64,000 nucleotides of DNA. Source: Sphingomonadaceae bacterium PASS1 (GTDB taxonomy: Bacteria; Pseudomonadota; Alphaproteobacteria; Sphingomonadales; Sphingomonadaceae). A model generated the notes under the pieces. It saw only the letters and a list, made by a program, of their open reading frames with translations, ran no database searches and was not told the origin of the DNA. This document shows positions 16,450 to 25,628 of this stretch, one piece after another (positions within the stretch are counted from its first letter, which is position 1; each line of letters starts with the position of its first letter). The translations under genes were made by a program, and so were the position numbers. The stretch is taken from positions 1 through 64,000 of the forward strand of contig NKIR01000012.1 in NCBI GenBank assembly GCA_002255985.1. The letters run 5' to 3'.

Positions 16450-17670
16450 ATGTCTGACCAACTGACCCTTGAACATATCCGTGCCGCCCATGCCCGGATC
16501 CGTGACTCCATCGTGGCTACGCCAACGCTGCACAGCCAGACTTTGTCTAAGCTTACCGGGGCAAATATTTATCTGAAGTTCGAAAACCATCAGTTCACGG
16601 CGGCGTACAAGGAACGCGGTGCGCTGAATGCGATCCTGCTGCTTACCGAAAAACAGCGCAGCAAGGGCGTGATCGCGGCATCGGCGGGGAACCATGCGCA
16701 AGGTTTGAGCTATCACGGCACGCGTCTGGGCATTCCTGTGACCATTGTCATGCCCGTGCCGACGCCTACAGTGAAGGTCATGCAGACAGAAAGCGTTGGC
16801 GGCAAGGTCGTGCTGCATGGTGAGACCTTTGATGATGCCTACAAACATGCCCGCTTGCTTGAGGCGGAACAGGGCCTGACATTCGTCCATCCTTTCGATG
16901 ACCCTGATGTTGCCGCAGGGCAGGGGACAGTTGCGCTTGAAATGCTGGAGAGCATTCCGTCGCTGGACATGTTGGTCGTGCCCATTGGCGGTGGCGGCTT
17001 GCTGTCGGGCATGGGCACTGCGGCGCGCGCACTGAAGCCGGACATCGGCCTTATCGGTGTTCAGGCGGAGCTATATCCGTCCATGTACGCGCTGCTCAAT
17101 AACCTGCAGATGCCATGCGAAGGCGACACTCTGGCTGAAGGCATTGCGGTTAAAATCCCCGGATCTTTCACCAGCAAAGTCATTCGCGGCCTGGTCGACG
17201 AAATCGTCTTGGTCAGCGAGGCGGATCTTGAAACTGCCGTCAGCTTGCTGTTGCAGATTGAAAAAACCGTGGTTGAAGGTGCTGGCGCGGCGGGTCTCGC
17301 CGCAGTCATGGCACATCCGGAGATATTCAAGGGCAAGAATGTCGGGATCGTATTGTGTGGCGGTAACATCGACACGCGCCTGCTGGCGAACGTCCTGTTG
17401 CGTGACCTTGCGCGGTCCGGACGCCTTGCGCGCTTACGCCTGACGCTTCAGGATCGCCCCGGCGCGTTGTTTAAAGTCATGCGTTTGTTCAATGAGCATA
17501 ACGTCAACATCATTGAAATTTATCACCAGCGTATTTTTACGACGCTACCCGCCAAGGGCCTGATTACCGACATCGAATGCGAGGCCCGCGATGCGGAGCA
17601 ATTGCAGGGTCTCGTCGATGGTCTGGACGCCGCCGGTTACAAGGTCGAACGGGTCGAGCTCAACAAATAG
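16450..17670 (+). CDS. ilvA: Threonine ammonia-lyase
   Basis: This PLP enzyme of 406 residues deaminates threonine to 2-oxobutanoate, the entry step to isoleucine. The PLP lysine lies in FTAAYKERGALNA, the cofactor phosphate loop in PIGGGGLLSGMG, and SAGNHAQG is the conserved fold-II motif. A single ACT-like domain fills the C-terminus (LTLQDRPGALFKVMRLF), as in the shorter TdcB/IlvA-ACT forms of alphaproteobacteria, suggesting allosteric control. ATG 16450 (MSDQLTLEH) is chosen over an upstream in-frame start; TTAGGG lies ten bases ahead. Confidence 0.9.
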   Translation: MSDQLTLEHIRAAHARIRDSIVATPTLHSQTLSKLTGANIYLKFENHQFTAAYKERGALNAILLLTEKQRSKGVIAASAGNHAQGLSYHGTRLGIPVTIVMPVPTPTVKVMQTESVGGKVVLHGETFDDAYKHARLLEAEQGLTFVHPFDDPDVAAGQGTVALEMLESIPSLDMLVVPIGGGGLLSGMGTAARALKPDIGLIGVQAELYPSMYALLNNLQMPCEGDTLAEGIAVKIPGSFTSKVIRGLVDEIVLVSEADLETAVSLLLQIEKTVVEGAGAAGLAAVMAHPEIFKGKNVGIVLCGGNIDTRLLANVLLRDLARSGRLARLRLTLQDRPGALFKVMRLFNEHNVNIIEIYHQRIFTTLPAKGLITDIECEARDAEQLQGLVDGLDAAGYKVERVELNK

Positions 17671-17772
17671 TCCGGAACGAACGAATCATGGTAAATCCGC
17701 TTTTCAGCACATCGACACATGTGCATAGGCTATCGAAATTCTTTTAGAGTCGAAGTGCAGAGCGAAAAGATA

Positions 17773-18525
17773 ATGAGCGCACCATCCCGTTTTCCGCGGT
17801 TTTTTGTGACCACCCCGGGGCCTTGCCCATATTTGCCAGGTAAGACTGAGCGCAAGGTTTTTACAGAGCTGAACGGCAACCACCCAGACGAACTGAACGA
17901 AGCGCTTGGCCGCATCGGATTTCGCCGCAGCCAGAATGTCGCCTACCGTCCCAGCTGCGTTGATTGTAAGGCCTGTGTATCGGTTCGGGTGCGTACCGAT
18001 GAATTCCGGCCCAACGCCACGCAGCGCAAAATATTGCGGCGCAACGCGGATTTGGTGGTCAGCGCGTGCCGTCCATGGTCGACATCCGAACAATATGATC
18101 TGCTCCGCCGATATCTGGCGAACCGCCATCCAGAAGGCGGAATGGCGAATATGGACGATATGGATTATGCCGACATGGTCGAACAATCGCCGGTCCAAAG
18201 CCATGTTGTGGAATATCGCACACCCACACGTTTCGGCCGGCTCGGCGAATTGGTCGCCGCTTGCCTGACCGATCAGCAAAGCGACGGCGTGTCGATGATC
18301 TACAGCTTTTACAATCCCGACATGGAAGAACGTGGCGGCCTTGGTAACTTCATCATCATGGACCACATCCTGCGCGCAAAGGCGGCTGGCCTGCCTTATG
18401 TGTATCTGGGCTATTGGGTTAATGGCGCCGCACGGATGCAATATAAAACCCGTTACCAGCCATTGGAACGCCTTGGTCCGGATGGTTGGGAATTGTTTGA
18501 TCCGGACGCGGAAGGCTGCAAATAG
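17773..18525 (+). CDS. bpt: Aspartate/glutamate leucyltransferase (Bpt)
   Basis: The 250-residue enzyme transfers Leu from Leu-tRNA to proteins with N-terminal Asp or Glu, marking them for ClpAP via the N-end rule. The family signatures [34 protein letters not shown] (Cys-rich), and [18 protein letters not shown] are all present. ATG 17773 (MSAPSRFPR) fits the family N-terminus; the in-frame extension upstream does not. Its stop codon abuts that of the convergent decarboxylase gene, with no intergenic base and no separate terminator. Confidence 0.93.
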   Translation: MSAPSRFPRFFVTTPGPCPYLPGKTERKVFTELNGNHPDELNEALGRIGFRRSQNVAYRPSCVDCKACVSVRVRTDEFRPNATQRKILRRNADLVVSACRPWSTSEQYDLLRRYLANRHPEGGMANMDDMDYADMVEQSPVQSHVVEYRTPTRFGRLGELVAACLTDQQSDGVSMIYSFYNPDMEERGGLGNFIIMDHILRAKAAGLPYVYLGYWVNGAARMQYKTRYQPLERLGPDGWELFDPDAEGCK

Positions 18526-19902
18526 TCAGCGAAGGCTAGATAGTGCCTCACTTGCTGCAGCCACGGTCCTTGCGACGTCGTCGGCACTCGTATTCCAGCC
18601 ACAGACGCTGATCCGCATAACACGTTCGCCGTCCCAGCTGCCACCGCTCAGGAAAGCTTCGCCACTGGCATTGATCGCGGCGATCACCGCGTCGCTGATA
18701 TTCGAACCGTCTTTTGCGTCGAACCGGATCAGGCCCTGATTCATTGTCGGACGTGCGATGCCCGTGGCCCCCCGTATGTCTGCAATTCCATCATAGATAG
18801 CGGCTGCATGGTCGCAGCATCGTTCGATCATCTCCGATAGGCCGTCACGGCCGAGTTCCATTAACGCTGCCAACGCTGGCAAAGCCCGGGCGCGACGCGA
18901 CCATTCCGGTGTGAAGTCCATAGGATCGCGTACTTCGCCGCCACTGGTCAGATAGGCCGCCGTGATGCGCATCGCCGCACTGTGCGCGTTTGGATGGCGC
19001 GTAATTGCCATGCCGCAGTCATAGGGTGTGTTCAGCCATTTATGACCATCGGTGGCCCAGCTATCCGCCATCTCCACCCCGGCTACGAGCGGCGCCAGAC
19101 GCGGACTGGCGTTGGCCCAAAGACCGAAGGCGCCGTCGACATGAACCCAAGCCCCTGCGGCTTGCGCAATGGGGCATAAAGTTGCGAAATCATCGCAAGC
19201 GCCAATGTTAAGATCACCCGCATTGAGGACCACGATCGTCGGTGCGTCAGGCGCTTCTGCGAGCGCCGCGCGCAGAACCTCTGGCGACACCAGACCTGGC
19301 TTGTCTCCGCCCAAGGGCACGATAGAATCGCTGCCCAGCCCGAGCAGACGCAACGCCCGCGTAACCGACGAATGGTGATGGCGGTTGGCCAGCACGCGGA
19401 TAACAGGCGCGCCCTGAAGCCCCTTCGCCTCAACATCCCAACCCTTTTGCGCAAGCACGGCATGACGCGCGGCAGCCAGCGCCGTCGTATGTGCCATCTG
19501 GCATCCCGTGACAAAGGCGTAGCTGGCATCGGCGGGCAGACGGAGAGCGTCTAGCAGAAATCGGCCCGCCACCTCCTCAAGAACAGCACCGGCCGGACTG
19601 GTGGATGCAAGCACTGCATTTTGGTCCCATGCAGAACACATGATGTCCGTTGCAAGCGCGGCCGGCAGCGCGCCGCCTTTTACCCATGCGAAGAAGCGTC
19701 CGCCGGCATTGCCTGTTAACCCTGGGTCCGCAGCGGCTGCAATTGCGCGGACAACATCATTCGCTGGAATTCCGCGCTCGGGGAACTGTGTCGGCAGAGG
19801 TAATCGCATGTCAGCGGGCGTTCCGCGCGACGCCACTGGTCGGACGTCGAGTGACGCCAAATAGCGGCGCGCTTCAGCAAAGGCGATGTCGAGTGTGTCC
19901 AT
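18526..19902 (-). CDS. PLP-dependent group II decarboxylase family protein
   Basis: The 458-residue type-I-fold PLP enzyme is related to aromatic-L-amino-acid, glutamate and diaminobutyrate decarboxylases. Seen are GGRFFAWVKGGALPA, the ATDGHKWLNTPYDCG segment with the PLP-binding lysine, VHVDGAFGLWA (cofactor-stacking and Asp region), and HHSSVTRALRLLGLG. Substrate specificity is not readable, and some members of this group act as aldehyde synthases or lyases. It lies alone, converging on bpt. Confidence 0.85.
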   Translation of the reverse strand: MDTLDIAFAEARRYLASLDVRPVASRGTPADMRLPLPTQFPERGIPANDVVRAIAAAADPGLTGNAGGRFFAWVKGGALPAALATDIMCSAWDQNAVLASTSPAGAVLEEVAGRFLLDALRLPADASYAFVTGCQMAHTTALAAARHAVLAQKGWDVEAKGLQGAPVIRVLANRHHHSSVTRALRLLGLGSDSIVPLGGDKPGLVSPEVLRAALAEAPDAPTIVVLNAGDLNIGACDDFATLCPIAQAAGAWVHVDGAFGLWANASPRLAPLVAGVEMADSWATDGHKWLNTPYDCGMAITRHPNAHSAAMRITAAYLTSGGEVRDPMDFTPEWSRRARALPALAALMELGRDGLSEMIERCCDHAAAIYDGIADIRGATGIARPTMNQGLIRFDAKDGSNISDAVIAAINASGEAFLSGGSWDGERVMRISVCGWNTSADDVARTVAAASEALSSLR

Positions 19903-20171
19903 GGCGGCCTCGTAAAATATCCTTCAGATCGAGTCTATGTTGTTGTCCATTGAGGTTTGAGGCGCGGACCATTTTGCCGACCATGTTCCCATCGTTGACG
20001 TTTGGGAGAGCGGATGACTGGTCGTCCGCAACTACATTCGGGATAACTGAAATAGCATATTTGTAATCGGAAACGAGCGAGAGAGCCCTCAGTGGTAACT
20101 ACGCAACCACTTGGGTGTTTTCGCCATAGCTTTCCGCACGTGGCGGTAGCTATGTCAGGCTTAACCCGCGA

Positions 20172-21209
20172 TCACCGACATGAACAGCGTGGCTTAGGTT
20201 TCCATTTACGCGCGGCCTTTTTGCGCGGCGCGCTTGGGATATTTTCGTAATAGACCTCTTCGGTCACTGTCGTTGTGGTCGTTGTATAGGGCGCTCCCGT
20301 CACGACTGTCGTTACCGGCATGGCTTGCGGATAGTAATAATATCCACCTTGCCGGGCAGCGTCAGCAGACTGTTGAGGTTGCGCATAATAATAGACCTGT
20401 TGTGGTTGCGGATAGTAATAATAAGGCTGCTGCGGCTGTGTGTAAGAATAGACCGGCGACGGGTTTGCGCTTGGCAGATGTTGGTGGCAATTTTTGCTCG
20501 CCTTTTCAACCGAGACACCCAAAAGCCCGCCAATGGCAGCGCCGAGCAACGATCCGCCGGTGCGATTGCCATTGCCCGCAATGCGGTTGCCGGCAAGGCC
20601 GCCAATTAGCGCGCCGATTGCCGCACCTTTGACGCCATTGCTTTTCAGGCAGCGTTCGTAATTTTCGTAGCCGCGCGGCACGGCATATACATTGCCGCGG
20701 TCGCTGGCGTCGTAACTGTAGGTTATGTGATTATTGGTTCCGGCATCAGGTGCGTCCGCTGGCGGTTGCTGCGGTGCGGTTGCTGGTTGGCGTGGAGCAG
20801 GATAGCCCGGTCCCGATACGCCATCTTGACGCGTAACGCGGCCCGTCCATTCACCTTCAAAAACGCGGCCTTGGGGATCGACATATTTGCCCTGCCAATT
20901 TCCGTCATAGCTATAGCTTGAACCATCGGGGGCGGCGAAGGCGACATTGCTGTCATCGTTCCAATTATAGGCATTGCCCTCGGGAAGAATGGCGGGGTTA
21001 GAATCTGCTTCCTGATAGTCGCTGGTGCGGTCGTTCTGGCCGTTCCAAACATAGCCTTGCATTGGCGCACGCTGGCCATGCGCAAAAATTTCCATCGCAC
21101 GTGGGGTCTGCGATGATTGCATTGCCGAAACAGCGGTGCTTGCGACGGCAGGCGCTCCAGTCATCATCAGTCCAGCAGCGGTAACGCCCGAAAAAAGGAA
21201 AGTATGCAT
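20172..21209 (-). CDS. Exported glycine-zipper protein with Tyr/Gln/Pro-rich repeats
   Basis: This approximately 345-residue protein starts at ATG 21209 (MHTFLFSG, GGGAG upstream) with a signal peptide ending near VASTAVSA. The N-terminal half is polar and rich in N, D and Y, including a MORN-like DGNWQGKYVDPQGRVFEGEW stretch. A glycine-zipper pair (GAAIGALIGGLAG and GSLLGAAIGGLLG) in the middle resembles outer-membrane 2TM glycine-zipper proteins. The C-terminal part has Tyr-Gln-Pro repeats (PQPQQ, YYYY) and ends in a very basic tail with CSCR. Likely an envelope protein; no defined function. Confidence 0.75.
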   Translation of the reverse strand: MHTFLFSGVTAAGLMMTGAPAVASTAVSAMQSSQTPRAMEIFAHGQRAPMQGYVWNGQNDRTSDYQEADSNPAILPEGNAYNWNDDSNVAFAAPDGSSYSYDGNWQGKYVDPQGRVFEGEWTGRVTRQDGVSGPGYPAPRQPATAPQQPPADAPDAGTNNHITYSYDASDRGNVYAVPRGYENYERCLKSNGVKGAAIGALIGGLAGNRIAGNGNRTGGSLLGAAIGGLLGVSVEKASKNCHQHLPSANPSPVYSYTQPQQPYYYYPQPQQVYYYAQPQQSADAARQGGYYYYPQAMPVTTVVTGAPYTTTTTTVTEEVYYENIPSAPRKKAARKWKPKPRCSCR

Positions 21210-21355
21210 GTTAAAATACTCCCTACGCATCCCAGCACCTGAACGCGCGGGACTCAATAGTTAACGTTGTTTAACATTTTATCGTGCGCCTGACTATTCA
21301 GACAGACGTAAATTACTTATCCGATGAATCATTGTTCCAAAATGAGGCAACGCGC

Positions 21356-21838
21356 TTAAATGCGGTCGGCAATAACGGCGACGAGTGATTGTATCCCCAG
21401 CGCATCATCATGGTCGAACCGGCCGCGCGACGGGCTATCCAGGTCAACCACGGCGATCACTTCGCCATTGCGCATCACGGGCACAACAAGTTCGGACGCG
21501 CTGTTGGCGTCGCATGCGATATGCCCGGGAAAGTCGTGCACATCTTCAACCAATTGCGTCTCGCCCGTTTGCGCCGCAGCGCCGCATACGCCTCGGCCAA
21601 AGGGAATGCGGATACAGGCGGCTTTGCCCTGAAACGGGCCAAGAACGAGTTCCCCATCCACGACACGGTAAAAACCGGTCCAATTCACATCGGGCAGGAG
21701 CGCCCACAACAGAGCTGCGATGTTCGACATGTTGGCAACGCCGTCGGTCTCTCCGCTGGTTAATGCATCCGCGGACCGCACCAGTTCGCGGTACATGTCC
21801 GATTTCGGGGCGTTCGTATCAATGGCAAATTCGTACAT
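21356..21838 (-). CDS. msrC: Free methionine-R-sulfoxide reductase (GAF-domain, fRMsr)
   Basis: The 160-residue single GAF-domain enzyme reduces free Met-(R)-sulfoxide. Cysteines C75, C85 and C109 sit in GKAACIRIPFGRGVCG and GHIACDANSASELVVP, with the same spacing (10 and 24) as the catalytic and resolving cysteines of the E. coli enzyme. VNWTGFYRV and VVDLDSPSRGRF are also family motifs. It lies 12 bases downstream of arfB on the same strand, so co-transcription is likely. Confidence 0.92.
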   Translation of the reverse strand: MYEFAIDTNAPKSDMYRELVRSADALTSGETDGVANMSNIAALLWALLPDVNWTGFYRVVDGELVLGPFQGKAACIRIPFGRGVCGAAAQTGETQLVEDVHDFPGHIACDANSASELVVPVMRNGEVIAVVDLDSPSRGRFDHDDALGIQSLVAVIADRI

Positions 21839-21850
21839 ATATGCACCCTA

Positions 21851-22252
21851 TCAGTCGAAGCTGACCTTGCCACGGTTTTTCTTGACCGTTGACCGGCCCT
21901 TTTTGGCATCCACGCGCCGTGCCTTTGCGGCCTTGCTGGGTTTTGTCGCGACGCGGCGTGCCTGCCGGATGTGCGCGCGGTCGATGAGTTCGATCACGCG
22001 GGCGCGGGCATCTGCACGGTTGGCTTCGCGCGTTCGGTGGCTGCGCGCGGTGACGATCAACTCGCCGTTCATCGTCATCTTGCTACCCGCAATGATCTTC
22101 AACTGCCGGAATGCATAAGGCTGCAAACCCAGTGCAAAAACATCGACCCGCAACTGGCATGCGGTTGCGACTTTGTTGACATTCTGCCCGCCCGGTCCGG
22201 TTGAGGCCAGGAAGGTTTCTTCAAGCAAGTCTTCGGGAAGGTCAAAGGCCAT
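21851..22252 (-). CDS. arfB: Alternative ribosome-rescue factor ArfB (ICT1/YaeJ type)
   Basis: The 133-residue protein has the release-factor GGQ motif (G21-G22-Q23 in STGPGGQNVNKVAT) and the basic C-terminal tail (KPSKAAKARR, KKGRSTVKKNRGK) that ArfB inserts into the empty mRNA channel of stalled ribosomes. It hydrolyses peptidyl-tRNA on non-stop complexes as a backup to tmRNA. It lies between the pirin and msrC genes on the same strand. Confidence 0.93.
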   Translation of the reverse strand: MAFDLPEDLLEETFLASTGPGGQNVNKVATACQLRVDVFALGLQPYAFRQLKIIAGSKMTMNGELIVTARSHRTREANRADARARVIELIDRAHIRQARRVATKPSKAAKARRVDAKKGRSTVKKNRGKVSFD

Positions 22253-22274
22253 GGCCCGCTCATAGCGCGTGAGG

Positions 22275-23000
22275 CTATGCGCTGTCGACCATCACCAGTT
22301 CGGCATCTTCGATGGCTTCAATGTGCAACACACCAGCGCCTTTGATCGCGATACCGTCGCGTGCACCATATTCAACGCCGGCAATGCGGACGCGGCCCGT
22401 TGCCGGAACCAGATAGGCATGGTTGCCTTCTGCCAGTTCATATTCAGCCGTCGCCCCCGCACTGACGGTCGCGCCAAGCACGCGGGCGTCGGCGTTAATG
22501 ACCAGCGCGCCGTCTTCGCCATAGCCGCTCGCCAGCACGTTGAATGCGCCCGAACGATCCCCTTTGGGAAATTGCCTCTGGTCCCATGCGGGCGGGACAT
22601 TGCGGTCGCGGGGCAGGACCCAGATTTGGAACAGACGGCATAGGCCGTCCTCCCGATTATATTCGCTGTGCGTGACGCCCGTTCCGGCGGACATGACTTG
22701 CACGTCGCCAGCCTCGGTCCGGCCAACATTGCCCATGCTGTCCTTGTGCGTGATCGCGCCTTCGCGGACATAGGTGATGATTTCCATATTGTCGTGGGCA
22801 TGCGGCGCAAAACCGGATTGCGCGGCGATCTCATCATCGTTCCAAACGCGAATGGCACCCCAGCTCATCCGTGCGGGGTCATAATAATCCGAAAAGCTGA
22901 AGTGAAAATTGGGCTTCAGCCAGCCATGGTCGCGCTTGCCCAGCGAGGCAAAAGGGCGTGCCTCGATATGGAGGCCGCTGGATATGCTTGTGTCCGTCAT
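22275..23000 (-). CDS. Pirin family protein
   Basis: This bicupin of 241 residues has the pirin metal site in FAPHAHDNMEIITYV and GTGVTHSEYN. Prokaryotic pirins are iron proteins; some, such as YhhW, act as quercetin 2,3-dioxygenases, others bind pyruvate dehydrogenase. The first five residues of the longer frame are omitted in favour of MTDTSISS. The gene leads a likely pirin-arfB-msrC group. Confidence 0.88.
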   Translation of the reverse strand: MTDTSISSGLHIEARPFASLGKRDHGWLKPNFHFSFSDYYDPARMSWGAIRVWNDDEIAAQSGFAPHAHDNMEIITYVREGAITHKDSMGNVGRTEAGDVQVMSAGTGVTHSEYNREDGLCRLFQIWVLPRDRNVPPAWDQRQFPKGDRSGAFNVLASGYGEDGALVINADARVLGATVSAGATAEYELAEGNHAYLVPATGRVRIAGVEYGARDGIAIKGAGVLHIEAIEDAELVMVDSA

Positions 23001-23081
23001 GCAAAATACCCGCATCGGCGGGGAAATGAACCGCCGGAATATGTCAGAGATAATGTCGATGCGGGAGGGTTCAAGTATACC

Positions 23082-24485
23082 TTAATCCGCATAAGCCTTC
23101 ACAAGATCGTACATATAATCACGCCCGACATAGACTGAAGCAACCTCCATGCGTTCGTCCAGTCCATGGACGCCATTGCCATCAGAATCGCCCCACATGC
23201 CGGGAATGCCATAAGTCGGGATGCCAACAGCACCCAGAAATGTTGCGTCGGTATAGCCATTGGCCATCGATGGGATGACCGGTATCCCGGGCCAATATTT
23301 TGCCGATAGTTTTTCCATCGGCCCAATTATCTTCGGATCGAGCGTGGGCGCGGGTGGCGACGGCCGCGCAGGTGGCAGTGTCGAAACCGTGACGCCAGTG
23401 TCGCCGATGACCCGCGAGAGTTCCTGCCGTATCGATTCAATGCTGTGGCCGGGGAAGATGCGGCAATTGATGTTGGCACCTGCGCGCTGAGGCAGGGCGT
23501 TGGGCGCGTGCCCGCCATCGAGCAAGGTCGCAACGCAGGTTGTGCGCAAATTGCTGTTTAGAAACCGCTCCTTATTGACGATGGCTTCGGCTTCCTTGTC
23601 ATTCAGATTTGCCGCTAAGCGCACCATCGCATTGCCCGTCGCATCGCCGCGGCCTTTGCCAGCCAAAGCAAAATAGCGTCGCGTCACGTCGGTCATTTCT
23701 GCCGGGAACTGATATTCGTCGATTTTGGTCAGCGCGCGCGAAAGCTGGTAAATGGCGTTATCGCGCACGGGCGCTGAACTATGTCCGCCGGGGTTGCGCG
23801 TTTCGAGACGGAAGTTCGCAAAGGTCTTTTCCCCCACCTGAACCGATTGGCCAATGACCTTTCCTTTGCCATCGCTGTCACCGCCGCCACCTTCATTCAG
23901 CGCGAATTCGGCATCGATGAGATCGCGCCGGTTGTCCGCCAGCCATTGCGCGCCGTTAAATGCGCCATTGGTCTCCTCACCACAGGTAAGCGCAACTTTG
24001 ACCGTGCGTTTGGGTTTATAGCCCTGCTGCTTGAACCGGATTAGTGTGTCGACCCAGACCGCCGCCTGCGCTTTGTTATCTGCCGTTCCGCGGCCATAAA
24101 AATAGCCGTTTTCTTCGACCATGACAAACGGGTCACGCTCCCAATCGGCGCGTTTGGCTTCGACGACATCAATATGCGCGATGAGCAATACGGGCTTGGC
24201 CGTTTTGGATGTGCCGGGATAGACGGCGACCAAGCCACCCTCTTTCGGGTTTTCGGGGGTTGCAAACAGAGTCAGCTGGCTGTCGGCAAAACCGGCAGAT
24301 TTCATACGCGCCGCCATACGCTCCGCCGCCAATGTGCAGCTGCCCGACGATAGCGTCGTATTTGTCTCAACCAGTTCCTTGTACAATTCGCGAAAGGCCA
24401 ATTGGTCAGGACGTGGATTTGGAGCCGCGGCGACGCCCTGTGCCAATAGTCCGGATGCCAACAAAATCGATGTAAACGTCTTCAT
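23082..24485 (-). CDS. Secreted M20/M25/M40 family zinc peptidase
   Basis: The 467-residue dizinc peptidase carries a signal peptide (MKTFTSILLASGLLAQGVAA). Metal ligands and catalytic residues appear in LIAHIDVVEAKRADW, GRGTADNKAQAAVW and CGEETNGAFNG, with a dimerisation (lid) domain between about residues 210 and 330. ATG 24485 has GGGGAA upstream and gives the signal peptide; the longer frame does not. Likely a periplasmic di- or carboxypeptidase. Confidence 0.88.
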   Translation of the reverse strand: MKTFTSILLASGLLAQGVAAAPNPRPDQLAFRELYKELVETNTTLSSGSCTLAAERMAARMKSAGFADSQLTLFATPENPKEGGLVAVYPGTSKTAKPVLLIAHIDVVEAKRADWERDPFVMVEENGYFYGRGTADNKAQAAVWVDTLIRFKQQGYKPKRTVKVALTCGEETNGAFNGAQWLADNRRDLIDAEFALNEGGGGDSDGKGKVIGQSVQVGEKTFANFRLETRNPGGHSSAPVRDNAIYQLSRALTKIDEYQFPAEMTDVTRRYFALAGKGRGDATGNAMVRLAANLNDKEAEAIVNKERFLNSNLRTTCVATLLDGGHAPNALPQRAGANINCRIFPGHSIESIRQELSRVIGDTGVTVSTLPPARPSPPAPTLDPKIIGPMEKLSAKYWPGIPVIPSMANGYTDATFLGAVGIPTYGIPGMWGDSDGNGVHGLDERMEVASVYVGRDYMYDLVKAYAD

Positions 24486-24850
24486 GAACTGCGTTCCCCA
24501 ATGCTCTTCCGCGTAACTTATGCCGGCCCTTCTAAAGGGCAATGCTTAAAATACGAAGCCGCATCACGTTAAAATTAACGCCCTCTCATGCATGATTTTG
24601 CACTTTTGGTCATCCGGGACGCAATTTTAGCGAATTTGCACAAATAATTTTGGCTGGGTGCATGACTCTCAAACCCGCAGAAAACGTCATTATTTGTGAA
24701 GTTAAGTCCCGCGACTCGCGGAAAACCTAGCATTAACGCCAAATTAACCTTTTCAGTTCATTTACCTTATGGTTAATAAAGTCCGTCGCATCACTCGGCT
24801 TTGCCCGTGCTGCTTCGGGGGTGCAAAGGTTTCAAAAAGGGGTTTGCCCA
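24486..24850 (+). promoter_or_regulatory. ctrA upstream regulatory region
   Basis: The 365 bases between the peptidase start and ctrA hold no gene. They include two GANTC methylation sites (GACTC at 24664-24668 and 24713-24717), a full CtrA box at 24733-24747, and an AT-rich stretch up to the start. In Caulobacter, ctrA transcription is controlled by CcrM methylation at GANTC and by CtrA itself; the layout here fits both. Confidence 0.6.
24733..24747 (+). promoter_or_regulatory. CtrA box (TTAA-N7-TTAA)
   Basis: TTAA (24733-24736), seven bases, TTAA (24744-24747), a perfect match to the CtrA consensus, about 105 bases upstream of ctrA. Suggests autoregulation. Confidence 0.8.
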
Positions 24851-25552
24851 ATGCGTGTGCTTTTGATTGAAGACGAACCAACTACGGCCAAGGCCATCGA
24901 GATGATGCTCGCGACCGAAGGGTTCAATGTATACACCACCGATTTGGGCGAAGAGGGCCTCGATCTGGGTAAGCTGTATGATTATGACATCATATTGCTC
25001 GACCTTAACCTGCCGGATATGCACGGTTATGACGTTCTGAAAAAGCTGCGTGTTGCCAAGGTGCAGACACCCGTGCTGATCCTTTCCGGCATCAGCGAAA
25101 TGGATTCAAAGGTACGCTCGTTCGGCTTCGGTGCCGATGATTATGTGACCAAACCATTCCATCGCGACGAACTTGTCGCCCGTATTCACGCCGTTGTCCG
25201 CCGTTCAAAGGGCCATTCGCAGTCGGTTATCCGTACGGGCAAGCTTGCGGTTAACCTTGATGGCAAGACGGTTGAAGTCGACGGAAGCCGTGTGCACCTG
25301 ACCGGTAAAGAATATGCGATGCTTGAGCTGCTTTCGCTGCGCAAGGGCACGACGCTGACCAAGGAAATGTTCCTGAACCACCTTTATGGCGGTATGGACG
25401 AGCCCGAACTCAAGATTATCGACGTTTTCATCTGCAAGCTGCGCAAGAAACTGGCGCTCGCATGTGGCGGCGAAAACTATATCGAAACCGTCTGGGGCCG
25501 TGGCTATGTGCTGCGCGATCTCGACGAAATGGAAGAGCCGCTCGTCGCCTGA
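24851..25552 (+). CDS. ctrA: Cell-cycle master response regulator CtrA
   Basis: This 233-residue OmpR-type regulator has phospho-acceptor D51 ([19 protein letters not shown]), K in [11 protein letters not shown], and a C-terminal winged helix ([32 protein letters not shown]). The sequence is nearly identical to CtrA throughout alphaproteobacteria. It controls cell-cycle, motility and other genes through TTAA-N7-TTAA sites. ATG 24851 gives the conserved [17 protein letters not shown] start; the ten extra upstream codons are not conserved. A perfect CtrA box lies upstream. Confidence 0.97.
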   Translation: MRVLLIEDEPTTAKAIEMMLATEGFNVYTTDLGEEGLDLGKLYDYDIILLDLNLPDMHGYDVLKKLRVAKVQTPVLILSGISEMDSKVRSFGFGADDYVTKPFHRDELVARIHAVVRRSKGHSQSVIRTGKLAVNLDGKTVEVDGSRVHLTGKEYAMLELLSLRKGTTLTKEMFLNHLYGGMDEPELKIIDVFICKLRKKLALACGGENYIETVWGRGYVLRDLDEMEEPLVA

Positions 25553-25579
25553 GCCTAGCTAATATTACACCCAGACAAT

Positions 25580-25613
25580 AAAAAGGGCGTGATCGTAAAG
25601 GTCGCGCCCTTTT
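25580..25613. terminator. Terminator after ctrA
   Basis: AAAAAGGGCG...CGCCCTTTT hairpin 28 bases after the ctrA stop; also suited to end the convergent M28 peptidase transcript. Confidence 0.8.
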
Positions 25614-25628
25614 GTTTTGCAGGTGGGC

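Noticed and set aside
17704-18441. 245-codon open frame on the minus strand
   Set aside because: Opposite bpt, whose family match is strong; no ribosome site.
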